A stretch of 64,000 nt of DNA from Azonexus sp. (GTDB lineage Bacteria; Pseudomonadota; Gammaproteobacteria; Burkholderiales; Rhodocyclaceae), in contig JAGOBB010000001.1 of NCBI GenBank assembly GCA_017983615.1, positions 186,001 through 250,000 on the forward strand, given 5' to 3'. The number at the start of each line of letters is the position of its first letter. The first letter of the stretch is position 1. Below, in pieces: positions 29,155 through 36,582 of the stretch. The notes under the pieces are model-generated. The model was given only the letters and a program-made list of their open reading frames with translations. It searched no databases and was not told the origin of the DNA. The position numbers and the translations under genes are program-made.

Positions 29155-29952
29155 CTACAACAGCCCCCACATCATCTTGCCTGCAAGCGCCAGCAGGATG
29201 GCCGCAAAGACCCGTTTCAGCGTCTTGACCGGCAACTGGTGAGTCAGCCGCGCGCCAATCGGCGCCGTCAACACACTGACCGCCGCGACACCGACCATCG
29301 CCGGCAGATAGACGAAACCAAGGCTCGCCGTCGGCAACCCGCTCACCCCCCAGCCATTCCAGATGTAACCGAGCGCGCCGCCGAGGGCAATCGGAAAACC
29401 GATCGCCGCCGACGTACCGATGGCGTTTTGCATCTTTACGTTGCACCAGGTCATGAAGGGCACCGACAGCACGCCACCACCGATCGCCACCAGGCAGGAA
29501 ATGAAGCCGATACCGGCGCCGACCAGTCCCGTACCCAGCGCTCCAGGCAACTCGCGATGCGCCTGCGGCTTCAGGTTGACGATCATCTGCACCGACACGT
29601 AAGCGATGAACAACGTAAAAATCAGCGCCAGCGCCTTGGTCGGCACCAGGCTGGCGACATGGGTGCCGAGCAGCGTCCCGACGATGATGCCCGGCGTGAT
29701 GCGGGCGACAACCGGCCACAACACGGCACCATGCGCATGGTGGGTACGCACGCTGGAAATGGAGGTGAAGAAGATGGTCGCCATCGAGGTACCGAGCGCC
29801 AGATGCATCACTTCGCCGGTCGGAAAGCCCTGCGCCGCGAACAACATCACCAGCACCGGCACCATCAGCGAACCACCGCCGATACCCAAGAGGCCGGCAA
29901 AAAAACCGGCAAAAGCCCCCAGGCCCAGATAAGCCAGCCACCAAATCGTCAT
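29155..29952 (-). CDS. TSUP-family (TauE/SafE) membrane permease
   Basis: A 265-residue protein with about eight hydrophobic helices in two repeats. Each half carries the family's Gly-rich motif: GFFAGLLGIGGGSLMVPVL and GFISCLVAIGGGVLSVPFM. TSUP proteins export or import small anions such as sulfite, sulfoacetate or thiosulfate; the substrate here cannot be told. ATG at 29952 overlaps the EVE gene's stop as ATGA, so the two are translated together. Confidence 0.9.
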   Translation of the reverse strand: MTIWWLAYLGLGAFAGFFAGLLGIGGGSLMVPVLVMLFAAQGFPTGEVMHLALGTSMATIFFTSISSVRTHHAHGAVLWPVVARITPGIIVGTLLGTHVASLVPTKALALIFTLFIAYVSVQMIVNLKPQAHRELPGALGTGLVGAGIGFISCLVAIGGGVLSVPFMTWCNVKMQNAIGTSAAIGFPIALGGALGYIWNGWGVSGLPTASLGFVYLPAMVGVAAVSVLTAPIGARLTHQLPVKTLKRVFAAILLALAGKMMWGLL

Positions 29953-30410
29953 TGCAACCCCATCAGTTCCCGGGAAATGAAAGCCCATTCTTCAGCGCTA
30001 ACCGGCGTGATCGACAAGCGGTTGCCACGGGCAAGGAGGCGCATGTTAGCAAGTTCTGAATGTATGCGCAGTTCAGCCAGCGGCACATAGCGCGTCTTGT
30101 GCACGAAACGAACGTCGCGCAGCAGCCAGCGCGGTTTGGCAGCTTCCGATTTCGGGTCGAAATACGGGCTGGCTGCCGAGAACTGGGTTTCGTCCGGATA
30201 GGGCTCCGAACACACTTCGCAAATGCCAGCGATGCCAGGCTCGGCGCAACCTGAATGATAGAAAAAAGCGAGATCGCCGATCCGCATCGCATCACGCATG
30301 AAATTGCGCGCCTGATAGTTGCGCACGCCAAACCAGGGCACGGTCTTCGCCGCGGCCAGATCGTCGATCGACACCTCGTCCGGTTCGGACTTCATTAGCC
30401 AGTACTGCAT
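29949..30410 (-). CDS. EVE-domain protein
   Basis: A 153-residue single EVE domain: YWLMKSEPDEVSIDDL at the start, WFGVRNYQARNFMRDAM, GDLAFFYHSGC and a conserved tail with LSITPVSAEEW. EVE domains are PUA-like folds proposed to bind modified nucleobases. It is commonly found near zapA and 6S RNA in betaproteobacteria. It follows 6S RNA on the same strand, with a terminator hairpin between. Confidence 0.92.
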   Translation of the reverse strand: MQYWLMKSEPDEVSIDDLAAAKTVPWFGVRNYQARNFMRDAMRIGDLAFFYHSGCAEPGIAGICEVCSEPYPDETQFSAASPYFDPKSEAAKPRWLLRDVRFVHKTRYVPLAELRIHSELANMRLLARGNRLSITPVSAEEWAFISRELMGLQ

Positions 30411-30429
30411 TTGCCACCCAACAAAATGG

Positions 30430-30461
30430 AAACGGGCGGCAGATAATCTGCCGCCCGTTTT
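30430..30461. terminator. Terminator after 6S RNA
   Basis: AAACGGGCGGCAGA (30430-30443) and TCTGCCGCCCGTTT (30447-30460) form a perfect 14-bp stem with a TAA loop, with T-rich sequence on both sides. It lies between the 3' end of 6S RNA and the EVE gene. Confidence 0.85.
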
Positions 30462-30468
30462 GATTGGG

Positions 30469-30640
30469 TCCCCGCGAGTGCCGTCAGGCCGGCATCCTGA
30501 ACCGGGGTTCAGAGTGGCTGCGTTCCTCCCGTTTCAGGCACGTTCGCGAAGAGCGCGCACAACAACGGTTTCAATAGTCCGCAACCGATGCCAATCAGCA
30601 TTGGTTCAAGGAATGTATGGCCTTAACAAACACCGCAGGG
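30469..30640 (-). ncRNA. ssrS: 6S RNA
   Basis: A reverse-strand RNA of about 170 nt directly downstream of zapA, the usual betaproteobacterial place. The ends CCCTGCGGTG (5', 30640-30631) and CACTCGCGGGG (3') can form the closing stem. Internal landmarks are CCTTGAACC, the GGTTCAGGATGCC block and a large purine-rich central bulge region. 6S RNA binds sigma70 RNA polymerase as a promoter mimic in slow growth. Exact 5' and 3' ends are estimated. Confidence 0.85.
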
Positions 30641-30674
30641 AACACTAGGCGGGCTACGCCTTGCAACTTCCGGC

Positions 30675-31010
30675 TCAGAGATCCAGTTGCTGCTGGGGCG
30701 CCAGCACGGCATCCAGCCGTGCTCCCATGTCACCGATTCTACGCTTCGTTTCCGAACTATCAACCGCCTCGGCAAATTCTTTTTGCGAAGCATCTCCAGC
30801 ACCGGAAAGATGCTCGTGGGCGATGTTCAGGGCTGCCATAACGGCTACGCGCTCGGCGATCGTGTTCTTGGTGCGCTGGGCAATGTCGCGCATCTTGCTG
30901 TCGACCAGATCGACCGCGGAAAGCAGCGCATCGCGCTCTTCCGGCGTGCAGGCCACGCGATATTCGCGGCCCATGATCTTGACGTCGAGGAAATTCGGCT
31001 CGCCGCTCAT
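30675..31010 (-). CDS. zapA: Cell division protein ZapA
   Basis: A 111-residue protein with the ZapA N-terminal domain (LDVKIMGREYRVACTPEERDALLSAVDLVDSKM) and a helical C-terminal coiled coil. It bundles FtsZ at midcell. I use the ATG at 31010, which has GAGG 9 nt upstream; an ATG three codons earlier has the same GAGG directly against it. It follows a ZapB-like gene by one base. Confidence 0.93.
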   Translation of the reverse strand: MSGEPNFLDVKIMGREYRVACTPEERDALLSAVDLVDSKMRDIAQRTKNTIAERVAVMAALNIAHEHLSGAGDASQKEFAEAVDSSETKRRIGDMGARLDAVLAPQQQLDL

Positions 31011-31011
31011 C

Positions 31012-31209
31012 TCAGGCATCCTCGGGAATCTTGTCCATCAGGCCTTCCAGACGCTCGCGGGCGGCAGTCATGGTCTGGCGCAAATGCAGCCGTTCGGCCT
31101 CGGCCGCAATCATCTGGTTGCGCAAAACCTCGTTTTCGGCGCGCAATTGATGCACCAGGGCAACGACCTGTTCGATCTTGGCTTCGAGGGTTTCGAGTTC
31201 GGCATTCAT
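31012..31209 (-). CDS. Small ZapB-like coiled-coil protein
   Basis: A 65-residue protein that is nearly all coiled coil (LETLEAKIEQVVALVHQLRAENEVLRNQM). It sits immediately upstream of zapA and is probably co-translated. This arrangement is common in betaproteobacteria, where the protein is often called a cell-division ZapB or TIGR02449-type protein. Direct action on the divisome is inferred. Confidence 0.85.
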   Translation of the reverse strand: MNAELETLEAKIEQVVALVHQLRAENEVLRNQMIAAEAERLHLRQTMTAARERLEGLMDKIPEDA

Positions 31210-31338
31210 GGCGCGAACTATAGTGGCAAAAACGCCGCATGGTCAAGGACTAAGCCATTCTTCTCAAAGTGGTTTATAGAAATCCACAGCACCCGCTTGA
31301 TGCGCTGCAGCACGGACGGATGTAGAATGCGCGCCGTG

Positions 31339-31520
31339 TCAGGTGCTGCGTACGGATTCTCCAAGCGCAGTTAAACGGGAAAGCGGTGCGTCTCCAAAAA
31401 GACCATTCCGCTGCTGCCCCCGCAACGGTAAGCAAGTGCGGGCGTATCACAAGGCCACTGGGAGCGATCCTGGGAAGGCGATACGTCAAAACTTGCGAGC
31501 CCGGATACCGGCCTGGGACA
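31339..31520 (+). promoter_or_regulatory. Cobalamin riboswitch upstream of btuB
   Basis: The conserved core is present: GGGAAAGCGGTG, GCTGCCCCCGCAACGGTAA, GGCCACTG, and the B12 box AGCCCGGATACCGGCCTG at 31498-31515. A -10-like TAGAAT (31323-31328) lies just upstream. It should turn off btuBCD when adenosylcobalamin is abundant. The 428-bp gap between the ZapB-like gene and btuB is mostly this RNA and its expression platform. Confidence 0.95.
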
Positions 31521-31600
31521 AATCGCGGAAGTGCCACGGGGGTGTGGTGCCGGTTGTCGCAACCAGCCATTCTCCCACGCATTTCCTTGTCAATGCTGTT

Positions 31601-31624
31601 CCGGCATGCGGGGACGCCTGCCGG
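31601..31624 (+). promoter_or_regulatory. Candidate expression-platform hairpin before btuB
   Basis: CCGGCA (31601-31606) and TGCCGG (31619-31624) form a hairpin ending just before the ribosome site AAAAGGAAA of btuB. No T run follows, so control of translation is more likely than termination. Confidence 0.5.
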
Positions 31625-31637
31625 GAAAAGGAAAATC

Positions 31638-33605
31638 GTGAAAGCAAGTCTCAAGAAGATCGCCTGGATACCGACGCTCGCCGTGTCCACTGTTTTTGCC
31701 CAACAATCCACACTGCTCGACCCGGTAGTCGTCACTACCACCCGCTTTGCCGAAAGTGCCCCGCGCTTTGCCGGCAACATGACGGTCATCGAACGTAATG
31801 ACATCACCGTGTCGCCCGCCCGCAACCTGCCAGAATTGCTGCAGACCGTTGCCGGCATCCGCGTTGCCTCGCTGTCCGGCTCGATGGGCATCGACGCTGC
31901 CATCGACCTGCGCGGCTTCGGCGACACCGGCATGAGCAACACGCTGATCCTGCTCGACGGCCAGCGCCTGAGCCCGATCGACATGGGCGGAATCGACTGG
32001 TCGGCCATCCCGCTGTCGAATATCGAACGCATCGAGGTCATACGCGGCTCAGGCACGGTACTGTACGGCGATCGTGCCACCGGTGGCGTGATCAACATCA
32101 TTACCGGCCGGACAACGGGCAACGCCGCTTCGATTACCGCGGGTGTCGGCAGTTATGGTGCCCGCAATCTCGACGGCGACGTCGCATGGCGCGGCGAGGC
32201 AGCCTATTTGAATCTGCATGCCCACTACGCCCAGACCAATGGCTGGCGCCAGAACAATCAGGCGGATCAGGCTTCAGTCGCCGGCCGCGCCGGATGGAAC
32301 CTGGGCAACACCCACCTGTTCGCCGATTTTGCCGCCTACCAGGAAAGCTCCGGCTCCCCGGCATCCATCGCCGAAGCGGTCTATCTTTCGTCGCCCAAAC
32401 AGGCGCGCACGCCCCGCGACACCCAGCGCACCGAGGGCTTCCGCCTGCGCCCTGGCATCGCCGTCGACCTGAATGCGCGCCTGCGCTTCGAAGCTGAAAT
32501 TTCCCTGGAAAAAGCCGATCAGCAATTCAACAACGTATCTTTTGGCAGCGTCTTCGACCGCTCGCGCGAAATGATCTCGCTGACCCCGCGCCTGCGCTGG
32601 AATCATGGACTGGCCGGCCTGAGAAGCGAAACCGTGGCCGGCGCCGACTACTACGCCGGTGAGGTGACCAACACTTTCTCGTCGTTTGCCGGCCAGCAAG
32701 CCGAACAGACCAGTGCAGCCGCCTACGTCCAGAACACAACCAACCTGGCTGCGCCGCTGGCGCTGACGCTGGGTTTCCGCACTCAGCGCATGGATCAGAA
32801 GGCCAGCCAGGATGCCTACCCGGCCTGGTTCCTGCCCGCCATGTCGGGCAGCGCCAATCGCACGCTCAACGCCTGGGATGCCGGGCTCGCCTATGACGCC
32901 GCCGGCTGGCATGTCTACGGAAAGGTCGGCACCACCTTCCGCTTTGCCAATACCGACGAATTATTCGGTTATGACTCGCTGACCGGCAATCCGGTCTTCG
33001 CCGGCAACCTCAAGCCCCAACATGGCACTATCGGCGAGATCGGCGCCGGCTATCGCGCCGGTGCCGTATCGGCCCAGGCGTCAATTTACCAGATGGATCT
33101 GGAGGATGAAATTGGCTACGACGGCGCCTTGTTCGCCAACGTCAATTTCGATCCAACCCGGCGACGTGGTCTGGAATCTGAGCTTGCCTGGCAGGCAACG
33201 TCCGCCCTGAAGCTGAAGGCCTCGTATACGTACAGCGAAGCCCGTTTCCGCGAAGGCACCTACCGCGACAACGATGTGCCGATGGTCCCGAAAAACAAGG
33301 CGGCCCTGCAACTGAACTGGAATGGCGGCGCGCTCGGGCAATACGGCATCACCGGCAACTACGTGGGCGAGCGCCGATTCAGCGGCGACTACGCCAACAT
33401 CCGGAAGCTGCTGGACGGCTACACCACGGTCGACCTCTTCGCCAGTTGGGAAATCGGCGCCCTGACCATCTCGGCGCGCGTGCTCAACGCGACCGACAAG
33501 CGCTACGCACCCTTCGCCCTGTATTCCCCGTCCAATGCGGATTACTATTACTTTCCCGCCGACGGGCGCAGTTTCTTCCTGACCACACGCTATACCTTCA
33601 AGTAA
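31638..33605 (+). CDS. btuB: TonB-dependent vitamin B12 receptor BtuB
   Basis: A 655-residue outer-membrane receptor: signal peptide ending near VFAQQ, a TonB-box-like region PVVVTTTRF, plug domain (35-160) with RGFGDTGMSNTLILLDGQRL and IERIEVIRGSGTVLYGD, then the beta barrel ending in an aromatic residue (TRYTFK tail). GTG at 31638 is chosen because it gives the signal peptide and has AAGG upstream. The upstream riboswitch and downstream btuCD make cobalamin or cobinamide the likely ligand. Confidence 0.9.
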   Translation: MKASLKKIAWIPTLAVSTVFAQQSTLLDPVVVTTTRFAESAPRFAGNMTVIERNDITVSPARNLPELLQTVAGIRVASLSGSMGIDAAIDLRGFGDTGMSNTLILLDGQRLSPIDMGGIDWSAIPLSNIERIEVIRGSGTVLYGDRATGGVINIITGRTTGNAASITAGVGSYGARNLDGDVAWRGEAAYLNLHAHYAQTNGWRQNNQADQASVAGRAGWNLGNTHLFADFAAYQESSGSPASIAEAVYLSSPKQARTPRDTQRTEGFRLRPGIAVDLNARLRFEAEISLEKADQQFNNVSFGSVFDRSREMISLTPRLRWNHGLAGLRSETVAGADYYAGEVTNTFSSFAGQQAEQTSAAAYVQNTTNLAAPLALTLGFRTQRMDQKASQDAYPAWFLPAMSGSANRTLNAWDAGLAYDAAGWHVYGKVGTTFRFANTDELFGYDSLTGNPVFAGNLKPQHGTIGEIGAGYRAGAVSAQASIYQMDLEDEIGYDGALFANVNFDPTRRRGLESELAWQATSALKLKASYTYSEARFREGTYRDNDVPMVPKNKAALQLNWNGGALGQYGITGNYVGERRFSGDYANIRKLLDGYTTVDLFASWEIGALTISARVLNATDKRYAPFALYSPSNADYYYFPADGRSFFLTTRYTFK

Positions 33606-34583
33606 GTGCCCACTCGCCGTCGCGCCCTCCTGATTCTTCTTGGCCTGCTCCTGCTGGCCATGCTTAGCATCGGAATGGCGCTAACGGCAGGCAGCCTGAG
33701 CATTGCTCCGGCCGACATCGTGGCCGGCTTGCTTGGCCACGATGCGACAGGCGCCGACATCGTTATTGAACTCCGCCTGCCGCGAGCACTGGCCGGCTTC
33801 GCCTGCGGCGGCCTGCTGGCCCTGGCCGGGGCGCTGATGCAGGTATTGCTGCGCAATCCGCTGGCTGACCCTTACGTCTTGGGCATCTCCGGTGGCGCCG
33901 GGGTCGGTGCGATGTTCGGAATGTTGCTTGGCCTGTCGGTTTTCGGCGTCGACAGCCTGGCCTTTGCCGGCGCTTTCGGAGCCATGCTGCTGGTCTTCGG
34001 TTTGGCGCACGGCGACGGCAGCTGGACGCAGACCCGCCTGCTGCTGACCGGCGTCATCGTAGCCGCCGGTTGCGGCGCGCTGGTCGCGCTGATGCTGAGC
34101 ATTGCGGATGAGAGCAAGCTGCGCGGCATGCTGTTCTGGCTGATGGGAGATCTCGGCCAGGCCGGTCAGTGGTGGCCCGCGCTGCTGGCGCTTGTCGCCG
34201 TACTGCTGCTCGCCCTGCCCTTCGCCCGCGAACTCAATCTACTATCGCGTGGCCTGATGCAGGCCCAGGCGCTGGGGGTCTCGGTTACCCGGCTACGCTA
34301 CGTCATTTACCTGCTCGCCTCGCTGGCCACCGCCGCCTCGGTGACAACTGCCGGTTCGATCGGCTTCGTCGGCCTCGTCATCCCGCATCTGGTACGCCTG
34401 GCGACTGGCAACGACCAGCGCCTGCTGCTCCCGGCGTCGGTACTGGCCGGCGGATCGCTGCTGGTCATCGCCGACACGCTGGCACGCACCCTGATCGCCC
34501 CGCAGCAGTTGCCGGTCGGCGTACTGACAGCGCTGATCGGCGTCCCGGTTTTCCTCTTTCTGCTCTCGCGGCAGCCAAAATGA
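33606..34583 (+). CDS. btuC: Vitamin B12 ABC transporter permease BtuC
   Basis: A 325-residue FecCD-family permease with about ten hydrophobic helices and the motifs LRLPRALAGFACGGLLALAG and NPLADPYVLGISGGAG. The GTG start directly follows the btuB stop, and ATGA overlaps btuD. Substrate is assigned from the riboswitch and receptor next to it. No periplasmic binding protein (btuF) is present in the operon. Confidence 0.88.
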   Translation: MPTRRRALLILLGLLLLAMLSIGMALTAGSLSIAPADIVAGLLGHDATGADIVIELRLPRALAGFACGGLLALAGALMQVLLRNPLADPYVLGISGGAGVGAMFGMLLGLSVFGVDSLAFAGAFGAMLLVFGLAHGDGSWTQTRLLLTGVIVAAGCGALVALMLSIADESKLRGMLFWLMGDLGQAGQWWPALLALVAVLLLALPFARELNLLSRGLMQAQALGVSVTRLRYVIYLLASLATAASVTTAGSIGFVGLVIPHLVRLATGNDQRLLLPASVLAGGSLLVIADTLARTLIAPQQLPVGVLTALIGVPVFLFLLSRQPK

Positions 34584-35380
34584 CCCCGCCGCTGCTCGAA
34601 ACTCGCCAGTTGCGCGTCGATATCGGCGGCCGGACCGTCGTAGACAAGCTCGACCTGCGCCTTGCCGCCGGCGAATGCCTGGCCATCCTCGGCCGCAACG
34701 GCGCCGGCAAGTCGACGCTGCTGTCCACACTGGCCGGCCTGCGTCCGTCGGCAGCCGGCACCGTACTGCTCGGCGGCAACGATGTGGCAGCACTACCGCC
34801 CCGCCAGGCCGCGCTGCGCCGCGCCTGGCTTGGCCAGTTCCAGTCCGACCCGTTTAGCTCGACGGTCCTCGAAACCGCCCTGACCGGTCGCCATCCGCAT
34901 CTCGGCCGTTACGACTGGGAAAGCCCGCGCGATGCCAATCTCGCCCGTGACGCGCTACGGTCAGTCCACCTCGACAACATGGAGCAGCGCGCCATCCACA
35001 CACTTTCCGGCGGCGAACGGCAGCGACTGGCCATCGCCACCCTGCTCACCCAGGCCGCGCCGCTCTACCTGCTCGACGAACCGCTGGCCCATCTCGACCT
35101 CAACCACCAGATGGCGGTGCTCGAACTCTTTCGCGACGCCGCGCGCAACGCTGGCGCCGCGGTCGTCATGGTCCTCCACGACCCGGCGCTGGCCCATCGC
35201 TTCTGCGACCGTGCACTGCTCGTCTTCGGCGACGGTCGCACGGAGAATGCTATCCCCCAAGGGGACTTCTTGCAGGGCGCGGTCGATGGCATTTTGACGG
35301 CAAAAACGCTATCTGAACTTTACGGATACGGCCTTCGTCAAATAGAAGATGGCAAACACCGCTGCTTCGTTCCTGTTTGA
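34580..35380 (+). CDS. btuD: Vitamin B12 ABC transporter ATPase BtuD
   Basis: A 266-residue ABC ATPase: Walker A GRNGAGKSTLLSTLAG near residue 38, signature LSGGERQRLAIATLL near 140, Walker B LYLLDEPLAHLD and the switch His in VLHDPALA. It drives BtuC-mediated uptake. It overlaps btuC by 4 bp and is the last gene of the riboswitch operon; the B12-dependent mutase is 6 kb away on the other strand. Confidence 0.9.
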   Translation: MTPPLLETRQLRVDIGGRTVVDKLDLRLAAGECLAILGRNGAGKSTLLSTLAGLRPSAAGTVLLGGNDVAALPPRQAALRRAWLGQFQSDPFSSTVLETALTGRHPHLGRYDWESPRDANLARDALRSVHLDNMEQRAIHTLSGGERQRLAIATLLTQAAPLYLLDEPLAHLDLNHQMAVLELFRDAARNAGAAVVMVLHDPALAHRFCDRALLVFGDGRTENAIPQGDFLQGAVDGILTAKTLSELYGYGLRQIEDGKHRCFVPV

Positions 35381-35529
35381 GGTTTCCATTGCCGTGCGGT
35401 GGATCAGTTGCTGCGAGGATGCCAGCGACACTTCGTTTTTTCAGGATATTTATTAAGCTTAAATCCTGTTTTTACAGCAACGTCTTGCGGTTAGACTTGG
35501 CCTTGTAACTTTTCCCCATGGAGACACGC

Positions 35530-36399
35530 ATGAAGAATTTCGCATTGATGGCTGCGGCGCTGGTCCTCGGCTTCACGCTGAGCATCGGCGACGCCGAAGC
35601 CAAGCGTTTGGGTGGTGGCAGCTCGTCCGGCATGCAGCGCCAGGCAGTCACTCCCAATAAGGCAACCAACGCCGCCCCGGCCCAACAGCAGCCGGCCGCC
35701 CCCGCTGCCGCGCCCCAAGCGCAACCCAAGCGTTCGTGGATGGGTCCGCTGGCCGGCCTGGCCGCCGGTCTGGGTCTTGCCGCGCTGGCTTCGCACTTCG
35801 GTTTCGGCGAAGGCCTGGCCAATTTCATGATGATGGCCCTGCTCGCCATGGTCGTCATCGGCGTCATCGGCTATTTCATGCGCAAGAAGGCTGCGGCCGC
35901 CCAACAGGGTGGCATGCAGTACGCCGGCGCCGGCCAGGGCTATGGCGCTCCGCGCCAGCCTGACTTCGTTCCCGCCAGCGGCGCTGTCGCGGCTCCGGTT
36001 GTCGCCTCCGGCGCCACGGGCAACATCCCGGCCGATTTCGATGTCGACGGTTTCGTCCGCAACGCCAAGGTCAATTTCATCCGCCTACAGGCCGCCAACG
36101 ATGCCGGCAATCTGGACGACATCCGCGAATTCACCTCGCCGGAAATGTTCGCCGAGGTCAAAATGGGCATGGCCGAACGCGGCAACGCCAAGCAGGAAAC
36201 CGATGTCGTCCAGTTGAACGCCGAAGTGATCGACGTCGCCGAGGAAACTGGCCGCTACATCGTCAGCGTCCGCTTCACCGGCCTGATCCGCGAGGAGCAG
36301 GGCGCCGCTCCTGCCCCGCTCGACGAAATCTGGCACATGACCAAGCCGATGGACAACAGCCGCGGCTGGGTTCTGGCAGGCATCCAGCAAGTCCAGTAA
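35530..36399 (+). CDS. Tim44-like domain membrane protein
   Basis: A 289-residue protein: signal peptide to about residue 20 (GDAEA), a low-complexity Gly/Ala/Pro/Gln stretch with KRLGGGSSSG, one or two hydrophobic helices near 70-115, then a C-terminal Tim44-like domain (DFDVDGFVRNAKVNFIRLQAANDAGNLDDIREFTSPEMF). Such proteins are widespread in betaproteobacteria but their role is not settled. ATG at 35530 has GGAGA upstream and gives a normal signal peptide. Monocistronic, followed by a strong terminator. Confidence 0.88.
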   Translation: MKNFALMAAALVLGFTLSIGDAEAKRLGGGSSSGMQRQAVTPNKATNAAPAQQQPAAPAAAPQAQPKRSWMGPLAGLAAGLGLAALASHFGFGEGLANFMMMALLAMVVIGVIGYFMRKKAAAAQQGGMQYAGAGQGYGAPRQPDFVPASGAVAAPVVASGATGNIPADFDVDGFVRNAKVNFIRLQAANDAGNLDDIREFTSPEMFAEVKMGMAERGNAKQETDVVQLNAEVIDVAEETGRYIVSVRFTGLIREEQGAAPAPLDEIWHMTKPMDNSRGWVLAGIQQVQ

Positions 36400-36415
36400 A
36401 CAGCACTCCCCACTG

Positions 36416-36452
36416 AAAGCCGGCAAGGGCCATGTCCCTTGCCGGCTTTTTT
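36416..36452 (+). terminator. Rho-independent terminator after the Tim44-like gene
   Basis: AAAGCCGGCAAGGG (36416-36429) and CCCTTGCCGGCTTT (36436-36449) form a 14-bp stem followed by a T run. It is a textbook terminator. Confidence 0.92.
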
Positions 36453-36582
36453 CGTTTATTGGTGCCGATCGTTTCCGAAGTGCGAAATACTTCTTTGAAC
36501 AAGCTTCCCAACAATGGCATAGTTGGTATTACTAAAGCATTAGGCACCCCTGATTCAAGGCCGCACTCCAAGAGCCATAAGC

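Noticed and set aside
34954-34962. GCTACGGTC in btuD (also 11860-11868 in ccmD)
   Set aside because: Only nine bases of the repeat core, without the AAT start or tail; expected by chance or codon use.
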